Source: Anaerocolumna sp. (lineage in GTDB: Bacteria; Bacillota; Clostridia; Lachnospirales; Lachnospiraceae). From it: a stretch of DNA of 49,070 nucleotides. Under the pieces are notes generated by a model. It saw only the letters and a list, made by a program, of their open reading frames with translations. It did not search any database and was not told where the DNA came from. Below are positions 34,615 through 42,430 of the stretch, piece after piece; within the stretch, counting starts at the first letter, position 1, and the number at the start of each line of letters is the position of its first letter. The DNA is taken from assembly GCA_029256725.1 (NCBI GenBank), contig JAQSXJ010000049.1, forward strand, positions 1 through 49,070, in the 5' to 3' direction. The translations under genes and the position numbers were made by a program.

Positions 34615-37224
34615 ATGGATATAGCGGATAGAAAAGAAATACCGGAAATACGGATGAATTATTACACCAGAGAAGAACTGGAATTGATGACGACCTATCA
34701 GCTTCGGGAAATCTGCTGGAAAGAAAGAATCATCAATGGAATCCAGGCACCGATGGATAAAGATGAATTAATTCTTCAGATTATGCGCTTTCGAGGGAGA
34801 AAAGACAATCTTTTCATATTAAAAAGCAAGGAAGAAAGTGTCAAACGCTTGGAAAAACTACTGCAAATGACTACCATACAGAGTATGCCTCATTCCATAA
34901 AAGGTTGTGCCAAGATCATCGCTTATAACGGTATTGAAGTTGGATATTTTGATCATTTTACCATCGGTTACCGGCCTGAGCTTGTTGACACCAATGCCCT
35001 ACTGGTGAGCGGTAATAAGATATGCGCCATTTTTCAGGTAAGACAATTCAGACAGGACAAAGAATGGCTGTACCTGACAAAGTCTGCAGATATCGCCTGC
35101 GTGGAATCACCTGTCAGAAGTTATCAGTTGTATTGTATGGACCGTTTACAATCTGACTGGCTCTATCATTTGTACGAAACAGAATATGAAACACTGCCGG
35201 CTCATTTAAGGTTTTATATGGTTCCAGTACTGGATTTCAGAGTAAGAGAGTTATTAGATATCAATATGCCTCTTGCCATTGATTTTGGTACCTCGAATAC
35301 CACAGCCGGAACATATCTGGATTCAACTTATATAGAGAATCTGGATGGTGATCCTGTTCGGGAGGTGCTAAAAGAAAATGAAGTGAATTATGTCATATAT
35401 CTAAAAGAGGAGGAAGGAGATACGGAAAGCCCTGTACTTCCATCCGTAATAGGTGTTACCAAAATTGAAGAGGATAAGGTGGACTATGTATTCGGTTACC
35501 AGGCGGACCGTTTGTTTCATATGAGTTATATAGATGAAGGCTTTTGTGTATTTTATGATCTGAAACGCTGGATCAGCGATGCGGAAAGGCTGGAAGAACT
35601 GGTAGACAGAAGCGGACACCGTAGTTTCGTTAAAAGAAAGGATATTATAAGGGAGTATCTTAACTATGTCATATCCTGTGCTACCCAGCGATTTAAGTGT
35701 CGTTTTAAAAGTCTGCATATCTCAGCTCCGGTGAAACAGAAAAAACTCTTCATAAATCTATTCAAAGAAATACTGTCTGAATATCAGATAGAGGAAGAAG
35801 ATATGCTGGATGAAGGAGTAGCGGTACTTTATAATTCCATATCTGACCTTATTGAAGGAAAACGTTATAAAAATGATGAAGAATTACGGGCACTGATAAT
35901 AGATTGCGGAGGAGGTACGACAGATTTGTCTTCCTGCCGTTTTTCCATTAACAATCAGAGAGTATCTTATAAAATTGATATTGCAACCTCTTATGAAAAT
36001 GGTGATACGGACTTTGGCGGCAATAATCTTACCTTTCGAATACTTCAGCTGCTTAAGATCGCCCTGGCAAGGCAGATTAGTGAGTCTGATGGTTATATGA
36101 AAGAAACCATTGTTGAAATGCTTGGGGCGGATATTTTCAGACGGGTGGATACAGAGGGGATAAAAGCTGTCTATCAATTATTGGATCAGGAATATGAGAT
36201 AGCTGAAGCTATTATTCCCACAAGATTCAAAGAATATGAACATAAGAGCAATAACGAATACTTTGCAGTGAAAAATAATTTCTATTACCTATTTGGTGTG
36301 GCTGAGCAGATAAAGAAGATATTTTACAGTAAAACAGATATCTTGCGCGTAGCAGTATCCTCAGTAGAAATCAAAGAAAATGCAGTGAAATGTCTTCTGG
36401 TAGAAAGATTCAAGCTGTCTGTCAGGGAATCCGTGACAAAACATCTTAATATCTTAAAGGATATTCCCACTGTTTACATCAGTATCAATGAATTGAATAA
36501 ACTACTGCAAGCCGATATCTATGGAATCATAAAAAGATTTATTGAGGCATCTTATGAGAACGGAGAATTGCAAGAGTATTCCATCATGAGACTTACAGGT
36601 CAATCCTGTAAGATTGAGCTGTTTAGAGAAGCTTTAAAAGAGTTCATTCCGGGAAAAGTCATAGCATCTTCCAGGAAAAACAGTAACCAGGCAGAAGATT
36701 ATGAGCTTAAGCTGATGTGTCTTGACGGCGCCATCAAATACATTAAGGATAAAAGGTTTGGTTATGCAGATGTAAGAATCACCAACGAACCGCCGGCTTT
36801 TCCTTATATTGTTACAGCTATCACACATACGAAAGAAGAGAAGATTCTGATACAAAGTCTGGACAGGCAGAATATTCGTGGATATATTTCCAGAAATATG
36901 GCAGATCTGACCTTGCAGTTGTATTTGAAAGATACCAATGGAAATCTGCTATATAAATATAACTGTTCATTTTCTAAGGCAGATTTTAAGCCTGTTGAGG
37001 CAGAACAGATTGTAGAACAATATAGAGATGGCATTATACAGGACGACGTGGATTCCATTGTCGACAGGGAATTAAGATGCTTCATATTAGCGGATGAGGA
37101 GCGTTGGGGATTTGTGGTAGTCCCCATACTAAGATACGAAGAACAGCTGATGTTAGGTCCGGATCAATTTTACTTGTTTGAAATTGAGAGCTGGCTGATG
37201 AATTTCTTTGACGGAACAAAGTAA
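34615..37224 (+). CDS. Divergent Hsp70-family protein
   Basis: An 869-residue protein, longer than DnaK (about 610). Residues 1-60 resemble a SAP/HeH-like helical module (YTREELELMTTYQLREICWK). A second domain to about 215 precedes the actin-like ATPase, marked by the phosphate-1 loop at Asp223 (AIDFGTSNTTAGTYLD) and phosphate-2 loop at Asp430 (IIDCGGGTTDLSSC). The classical substrate-binding beta domain is replaced by an unrelated C-terminal beta-rich region (about 710-869). Such Hsp70s usually act on one client. The DnaJ-like gene in the same block is the likely partner and sheath or baseplate proteins the likely clients. GGGAGG precedes the ATG. Confidence 0.88.
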   Translation: MDIADRKEIPEIRMNYYTREELELMTTYQLREICWKERIINGIQAPMDKDELILQIMRFRGRKDNLFILKSKEESVKRLEKLLQMTTIQSMPHSIKGCAKIIAYNGIEVGYFDHFTIGYRPELVDTNALLVSGNKICAIFQVRQFRQDKEWLYLTKSADIACVESPVRSYQLYCMDRLQSDWLYHLYETEYETLPAHLRFYMVPVLDFRVRELLDINMPLAIDFGTSNTTAGTYLDSTYIENLDGDPVREVLKENEVNYVIYLKEEEGDTESPVLPSVIGVTKIEEDKVDYVFGYQADRLFHMSYIDEGFCVFYDLKRWISDAERLEELVDRSGHRSFVKRKDIIREYLNYVISCATQRFKCRFKSLHISAPVKQKKLFINLFKEILSEYQIEEEDMLDEGVAVLYNSISDLIEGKRYKNDEELRALIIDCGGGTTDLSSCRFSINNQRVSYKIDIATSYENGDTDFGGNNLTFRILQLLKIALARQISESDGYMKETIVEMLGADIFRRVDTEGIKAVYQLLDQEYEIAEAIIPTRFKEYEHKSNNEYFAVKNNFYYLFGVAEQIKKIFYSKTDILRVAVSSVEIKENAVKCLLVERFKLSVRESVTKHLNILKDIPTVYISINELNKLLQADIYGIIKRFIEASYENGELQEYSIMRLTGQSCKIELFREALKEFIPGKVIASSRKNSNQAEDYELKLMCLDGAIKYIKDKRFGYADVRITNEPPAFPYIVTAITHTKEEKILIQSLDRQNIRGYISRNMADLTLQLYLKDTNGNLLYKYNCSFSKADFKPVEAEQIVEQYRDGIIQDDVDSIVDRELRCFILADEERWGFVVVPILRYEEQLMLGPDQFYLFEIESWLMNFFDGTK

Positions 37225-37238
37225 AGGAGGAGACATTT

Positions 37239-38018
37239 ATGCTGACACAGGCGATCCCATTATTTCAGGATGGGCATATATTAAGACGGGAAATGCTGAT
37301 AGCATTATCTGATTATGCTTATCTGACCAGCCAACTGGTGTATAAAGGATATTCAGACGGTATTCTGGCGGGCTGTGAGCTCACAACAACGAAAGATAAC
37401 ATCATATTAAACAGCGGAATCGTGTTTTATAAAGGACAGGCTTATCTCATTAAAGAACCTATGACCATTGCATACTATCCAACGAATACCACCACCATTC
37501 TCAAACTATATATCTCTGATGAATTAAGAGAACCTAATTTTGTGTATCGGGAAATTGACCTGATTTTAACGGAGGAATCGGATCTGCATAAGAATGAATT
37601 AGAGTTATGCCGGTTTAAACTGCAGCAAGGCGCTAAGCTTAGAGATCAGTATCAGAACTTTGAAGATCGAAATACTATTTTTGATACTTTAAACCGTATT
37701 CATGCACCTTTTGCCACGAAAGGAGAGAGTACGTTATCTTGGGATATAACCAGAGCTTTTGCAAAGGAAATGTTCGATACAAAGAGTTTAACAGACTTTG
37801 ATGCCTTCTTTTGTATGCAGATATTAAATCAGCCTTACCCGGTAAGTAAAGAGGCTCTTGCTGCATACCTGAAGCAGAGTAATGCATTGAATCTGTCAGA
37901 TCAATCAAACCTTGGTATATATACAGAGCTGGTTAAAGTCCTTAAGGACAGACAGAATGGTAAGACGAGCAGCAGTAATAAAGAGAGTACAAAAAAATGG
38001 AAGGTATCTGTTGATTGA
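37239..38018 (+). CDS. Unassigned protein at the end of the block (possible TssK-like or adaptor)
   Basis: A 259-residue soluble protein starting 14 bp after the Hsp70 gene with AAAGGAGG. It opens MLTQAIPLFQDGHILRREML, then GYSDGILAGCELTTTKDNII and LNSGIVFYKGQAYLIKEP, followed by beta strands and a helical end with a Ser/Lys tail. The opening (F-x-x-G-x-x-L, later G-x-x-G with paired beta strands) faintly recalls the N-terminal shell domain of TssK baseplate adaptors, and tail-fibre attachment proteins. This is weak similarity. It is the last gene of the co-directional block. Confidence 0.6.
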   Translation: MLTQAIPLFQDGHILRREMLIALSDYAYLTSQLVYKGYSDGILAGCELTTTKDNIILNSGIVFYKGQAYLIKEPMTIAYYPTNTTTILKLYISDELREPNFVYREIDLILTEESDLHKNELELCRFKLQQGAKLRDQYQNFEDRNTIFDTLNRIHAPFATKGESTLSWDITRAFAKEMFDTKSLTDFDAFFCMQILNQPYPVSKEALAAYLKQSNALNLSDQSNLGIYTELVKVLKDRQNGKTSSSNKESTKKWKVSVD

Positions 38019-38043
38019 TACTTTTGAAAAGCTATGCAGAATA

Positions 38044-38072
38044 TTGACCATTCTGAGAAAAATGTTTACAAT
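38044..38072 (+). promoter_or_regulatory. Sigma-A promoter of the MerR-family gene
   Basis: TTGACC (38044-38049), a 17-bp spacer and TACAAT (38067-38072). Transcription would begin near 38079, leaving a leader of only about 24 nt before the first possible ATG. Confidence 0.7.
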
Positions 38073-38087
38073 TACTTTTGATTGGAA

Positions 38088-38101
38088 CACGCCAGGGCGT
38101 G
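38088..38101. promoter_or_regulatory. Perfect palindrome at the MerR gene start
   Basis: CACGCCAGGGCGTG is a 6+2+6 palindrome lying between the predicted transcription start and the ATG at 38103. It could be an operator for self-control. It occupies the place where a ribosome-binding site would normally be. Confidence 0.4.
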
Positions 38102-38102
38102 A

Positions 38103-38924
38103 ATGGTGAATATTATGAAATATACTATAAGGGAATTTGCAGAACTGCTGGGAGTGACTGTTGATACCTTGCGGCTCTATGAAAAGCACGGTATCATCAA
38201 TCCGACAAAAGATAAAAGAAACAGCTATCGTTATTTCAACGATTTCGATGCCAGAAATATGTTAATGAGCCGCTGGTACAGAAGCCTTGAATTCTCCATG
38301 CAGGAAGCTGCCTGCCTCACCGGAAAAGCAGATCCCCACTCTATTATTGAAAAAGTGCAGGATAGGAAAAGGCAGTTGGAAGAAGAAATAAAACGAAAAA
38401 CCATGCTCCTTCAGAAACTATCAGAGATTACCCTGGAATATGAAGACATAAATAACAGGCTGCAGAAATGTAGTCTTAAAGTGCTTCCAGGCATCTATCG
38501 AATAAAGCAGACGGAAAAGAACAGTCTGCGTAAAGATACTGCTCTGACAGAGATAGTAGAGGAATGGATGAAATGCCTGCCTTTCACCTTTTTCTCCTTT
38601 CATATAGATAGAGAAGAAGCTATAAGCGAAAATAACTATTTTAATTACAACTGGGGACTTGCCGTATTCGAGGAGGATGCCAGGAGGCTGCAGTTAAAGC
38701 CTGATGAAGGAGTGGAATACATTCCAGCTGCAAACTGTGTGTCCTCACTGATCATTTCCTCCAGCGATTACATTACAAAGGATTCGATATTTTTTATGCT
38801 TGAGTACATAAAAGAAATGGGATATGAAATAGACGGAGATATTTTTGGAAAGATTGTTCTTACAGAAACCTCAAATACCCTGCGCCGTACCTATATTGAA
38901 GTAAATATACCTATACGAAATTAA
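38103..38924 (+). CDS. MerR-family transcriptional regulator
   Basis: A 273-residue activator. The N-terminal winged helix is typical (TIREFAELLGVTVDTLRLYE then KHGIINPTKDKRNSYRYF), followed by a dimerising coiled coil (about 85-125, QDRKRQLEEEIKRKTMLLQK) and a C-terminal ligand-binding-size domain of about 140 residues, probably GyrI/BmrR-like (ends RRTYIEVNIPI). There is no metal-binding cysteine arrangement, so an organic ligand is more likely. An alternative start at 38118 (MKYTIREF) is equally plausible; neither has a good ribosome-binding site. The next gene has a MerR-type promoter with an operator dyad and is the likely target. Confidence 0.92.
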   Translation: MVNIMKYTIREFAELLGVTVDTLRLYEKHGIINPTKDKRNSYRYFNDFDARNMLMSRWYRSLEFSMQEAACLTGKADPHSIIEKVQDRKRQLEEEIKRKTMLLQKLSEITLEYEDINNRLQKCSLKVLPGIYRIKQTEKNSLRKDTALTEIVEEWMKCLPFTFFSFHIDREEAISENNYFNYNWGLAVFEEDARRLQLKPDEGVEYIPAANCVSSLIISSSDYITKDSIFFMLEYIKEMGYEIDGDIFGKIVLTETSNTLRRTYIEVNIPIRN

Positions 38925-38993
38925 AGGAACAATAAGTTTTTTCACTTCCTGTTGGAAGAAAACGTGATGCTTTGTTTGTTATTTAACAAACTA

Positions 38994-39024
38994 TTGACAT
39001 TGGTGTTACACCAGGGTTTATGAT
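38994..39024 (+). promoter_or_regulatory. MerR-type promoter with 19-bp spacer and operator dyad
   Basis: TTGACA (38994-38999) and TATGAT (39019-39024) are separated by 19 bp instead of 17. The spacer holds the perfect dyad TGGTGT-T-ACACCA (39001-39013). An over-long spacer with a central dyad is the known hallmark of MerR-activated promoters. Confidence 0.85.
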
Positions 39025-39073
39025 TAAAGTGCAGGAACAATGCAGAAATCATACACAACAAGGGAGAGGAAAC

Positions 39074-40994
39074 ATGAAAAAGAAGAAGTATGTTATTTTA
39101 TTAACTGTTTGTATGCTGTTGCTGGCTGTTTTTACCGGCTGCAATAAAAAGGAACAGGACAATAAGAAAAATGAAAAGGATAATAAAGCGGAGGTAACCG
39201 GTGAGGCTCAGGGGGATGTAACCTATAAAGCCGGTACCTATACAGGAGAAGCAGAAGGGAAGGATGGCCTTATTAAGATTGAGGTGACCTTCAGCGACAC
39301 TGAAATTACAGATATTAAGATTGTAAACCAGACTGAGACAGAGGGTCTTGGCGATGAAGCTTTAAATACCATAAAGGATAAAGTATTAAGTGGACAGACG
39401 CTGGATGTGGATGCCGTATCCGGTGCTACCGAATCCAGTGATGGAATTCTGGCAGCTATTGAAAATGCAGTAAAGCAGGCAGGCGGTGATATTGATGCAC
39501 TGAAAGCCAGAGAAACAGTAAAAGAAGGCGAAGGCAAGACAGAAGAACTGACCGCAGATGTAGTAGTAGTTGGTGCCGGTGCCTCAGGAGTCTCAGCGGC
39601 TGTCTCTGCGGCTGATAAAGGTGCTAAGGTAATCATTATAGAGAAAACCGCAGTAATTGGCGGTGCCAGTAACTTATCCTGGGCAGGAAAGTTCTACAAC
39701 TCTTCCGCAGCTCTTGATAGTGGTGTAAAAGTTGAAGTAGAGAAAGAAATATCAGACTGGATCGTTAATAATCACTGGAGAGTAGATGCCGCTGCTATCA
39801 GACAGTATGTAACAAAGTCCGGAGAAACCTATGACTGGCTTGCGAAAAAGGGCTATCAGACAACCTTCCTTAACTTTGGTGGTGAACAGCTCCATGTGCT
39901 CCCGGCTTATAACACACGCCAGGAAATCCTCCGCAGTATGCTGGAGGCTTCCGTAGTAAAAGCAGGCGGACAGGTGATTACCGAAACGACCGGTAAAAAG
40001 CTGTTAACCAATGAAAACGGTACTGTAACAGGTATCAGTGCAGTGAAAGCAGACGGAACTACTCTTAATATCACTGCAAAAAGTGTAGTGCTTGCAACTG
40101 GTGGATATGCCGCAAATGCAGAAATGGTAAAAGAACTATTTGGCTTTGAAGGTGTTAATGGCGGTCTTGGACAAAATATCGGAGAAGGACTTCAGATGGC
40201 CTGGGACATCGGAGCGAAGGTGCCTGATAATATCGGAGGACAGATGCTTCATCAGACGCTGGCGAAAGCTACGGATAATCTAAAGAAAGAATATGCTTCC
40301 TTCCAGGCAAGCTATCCTCTTATGCTGTCCTACCTGCCGAATTTTATGAATGTAGGTCCATCCGGAGCAAGATTCAGAGACGAGGCGTCCACCTTGACAG
40401 CTGTAGCGGCTGCTAACACCAGTGCTTTTAACGGTGCTTATCATTTGGTAATTGTGTCAAAAGCACAGTTAGATTTACTGGCAGCAAAAGGTATGAGCGG
40501 TGTCAATGCACCGAAGCTGCCGGGACTGCCCCCTGAATTCTATGCGGACTTTACAGACCAGTTTACTCTGGAGAATCCCTGGGCAGAGGTAGAGAAGGTA
40601 TTTGACTCCATGGTTGCCAACGGTGACGGTTATAAGGGAAATACCATAGAAGAACTGGCTGAAAATGCAGCAATGGATGTAGATACCTTTACAGACGGAG
40701 TTTGGCAAAGCTTCTGATTACCTGCTGAGTATGGGAGAAGAAGGTCCTTATTATGCAATTGTAGCTGAAATCAACAACCTGGGTTCTGTAGGCGGATTGC
40801 TTGTAAATACCAAGTTTAAGGTCCTAAATGATGAAAGAACGCCCATCAAGGGATTATATGCAGTAGGGCTTGAATCAGAAGGAGTTCTGTTTAATGATAC
40901 CTATGTCGGAAATGGCGTAGGCATCGGATATTCCTTTACCTCAGGCCGTCTTGGAGGAGAAAATGCTGCTGACTATGCATTAACTGCAAAATAG
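39074..40994 (+). pseudogene. Lipoprotein FMN-binding / fumarate-reductase-type flavoprotein, frame broken
   Basis: The intact part (39074-40717) begins with a lipoprotein signal (FTGC lipobox), then an FMN-bind domain (YKAGTYTGEAEGKDGLIKIE to VSGATESSDGILAAIENAV) and an FAD-binding fumarate reductase/succinate dehydrogenase-like domain opening at about residue 163 (VVVVGAGASGVSAAVSAADK). The frame ends early at TGA 40715 after DTFTDG. The C-terminus goes on in the next frame: FGKASDYLLSMGEEGPYYAI to GYSFTSGRLGGENAADYAL, stop at 40992. A short expected stretch between DTFT and FGKA is absent, so a small deletion with frameshift seems to have split it. The start at 39074 has GGGAGAGG. The role would be extracytoplasmic flavin-based reduction. 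Confidence 0.85.
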
Positions 40995-41017
40995 CAGCCA
41001 TAAAGTGGTAATTTGAA

Positions 41018-41087
41018 GACCGTTGCATAAAAGGTGGATAATCCGGTACTTTCCTGGAGGATTCTGACTTTCTATGCAACGGTTTTC
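41018..41087 (+). terminator. Terminator after the flavoprotein gene
   Basis: ACCGTTGCATA (41019-41029) pairs exactly with TATGCAACGGT (41073-41083) around a long inner region with its own pairing, followed by a T-rich stretch. Confidence 0.65.
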
Positions 41088-41138
41088 TTAATTTTTTCTT
41101 ACAGAACTTACAAATTTCATCCAATATGCGTCAAACAC

Positions 41139-41167
41139 TTGTTTTTACCCCTTAAGACAGATATAAT
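41139..41167 (+). promoter_or_regulatory. Promoter of the two-component response regulator gene
   Basis: TTGTTT (41139-41144), a 17-bp spacer and a perfect TATAAT (41162-41167). A leader of about 215 nt follows. It contains a GGAGG with tiny ORFs around 41278-41306 (GTG GAT TTA TGA, overlapping ATG AGT TTC TCA TAG). Confidence 0.65.
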
Positions 41168-41388
41168 GAGGTGTATGTGAAACAAATTAGTTACTATAAT
41201 AAATTGAATCTTAGTGTAAGCCTCTTTCACCCTTTGTTATACATAGGAACAGAAAAAGCTAAAATTCAACTTATATAGGAGGAATTCGTGGATTTATGAG
41301 TTTCTCATAGTTTTCATGTGCCTTTTTCTATATATAGTAACAATTAAAATTTGAAATAAGGCTTAAAAGTGATATTGGAGGAAAAGAA

Positions 41389-42084
41389 ATGCAATACATA
41401 CTAATTGCCGATGATAATCAGGACATTACAGATGTTTTGTCAGCCTATTCCAAAAAAGAAGGCTTGGAACCGGTAATAGCTGGTGACGGAGAAGAAGCTT
41501 TTCGATTATTTGAAAGATACAGCCCTGCTGCAGTCCTTTTGGATGTTATGATGCCAAAAGAAGATGGCTATGAAGTATGCAGAAAGATTCGGGCAGTATC
41601 CAATGTTCCGGTTCTTTTAATTACAGCAAGGGGCGAGGACTTTGAGAGAATAATGGGGCTTGATATTGGTGCGGATGATTATATTGTAAAACCCTTCAGC
41701 CCAAGTGAAGTTATGGCCAGAGTAAGGGCAGTTCTTCGCAGAATGACTAAGACTGAGAAGGAAGTCACATCTGAAAATACAATAACAGTATGTAATATGT
41801 CAATAAATCTGGATGAATATACTTTGCATATAAACGGAAATAGAATGTCTCTCACAAAGAAAGAAATAGAAACCATGTGGACCCTTGCCAAAAATCCTAA
41901 CAAAGTATTTACAAGGGATAATCTGCTGGATAGTCTTTGGGGTTTTGACTATTTTGGTGACAGCAGAACAGTGGATTCTCATATCAAGAGGCTGCGAGCC
42001 AAGTTGGATGCTCTTCCTCATCCGGAATGGAATATTAAGACCATCTGGGGGGTAGGATATAAATTCGAGATCGAAGAGGAATAA
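41389..42084 (+). CDS. OmpR/PhoB-type response regulator
   Basis: A 231-residue regulator. The receiver domain (1-120) has the acidic pair in ADDNQDITD, phospho-acceptor Asp52 in AVLLDVMMPKEDGYEV, the Thr in LLITARG and the Lys in IVKPFSP. The C-terminal winged helix (about 130-229) shows LTKKEIETMWTLAKNPNKVF and SRTVDSHIKRLRAKL, then IWGVGYKFE. GGAGG precedes the ATG at 8-9 nt. The sensor kinase at 42431 is the obvious partner. Confidence 0.95.
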   Translation: MQYILIADDNQDITDVLSAYSKKEGLEPVIAGDGEEAFRLFERYSPAAVLLDVMMPKEDGYEVCRKIRAVSNVPVLLITARGEDFERIMGLDIGADDYIVKPFSPSEVMARVRAVLRRMTKTEKEVTSENTITVCNMSINLDEYTLHINGNRMSLTKKEIETMWTLAKNPNKVFTRDNLLDSLWGFDYFGDSRTVDSHIKRLRAKLDALPHPEWNIKTIWGVGYKFEIEEE

Positions 42085-42430
42085 CTCATAATTAGTAATA
42101 GGATTACTAGGCTGAGAAGCTTAATAAATATCCTTTTGTAGTGGTTTTATAAAAGGAAAATATAGTAGGAAAATATAAATTGGATGAAAGTAGAATCCTT
42201 TTAGTTATAAGTTGCTATATAAAATGAATCAATTAAAATTACTCTCCGTCCGGGTATAAAAAGGCTTAAAAAGGCGTTTTTATACCGGGAGGAGGTACAA
42301 AATAATTCAATTTATAAAATAGCGGAATATCTATAACGGAAAGAGTGGAATCCTAAATTCAACTTATATAAATGTTTATAATACTAAAACTGATTTTTAG
42401 AAGAATTCCATATTCAGAAAAGAGGAATAA
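42085..42430. other. Gap between regulator and kinase genes, with an inverted repeat
   Basis: No gene seen. At 42249-42290 CCGGGTATAAAAA and TTTTTATACCGGG form an inverted repeat with one mismatch, which could be a terminator or attenuator inside the two-gene unit. A TATAAT-like hexamer lies near 42379, so the kinase may have its own promoter. Confidence 0.5.

Noticed and set aside
6910..38018. The whole block as a prophage
   Set aside because: No terminase, capsid, portal, holin or lysin genes are seen, and Rhs, FHA, PP2C and Hsp70 genes fit an injection system better. The recombinase at 56-985 is separated by housekeeping genes.
38103..38924. MerR gene as the regulator of the injection-system block
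   Set aside because: It has its own promoter after the block, and the only fitting MerR-type operator seen is in front of the flavoprotein gene.
39020..39073. Upstream start for the flavoprotein lipoprotein
   Set aside because: It would begin inside the -10 element and put extra residues before the lipoprotein signal; 39074 has GGGAGAGG.
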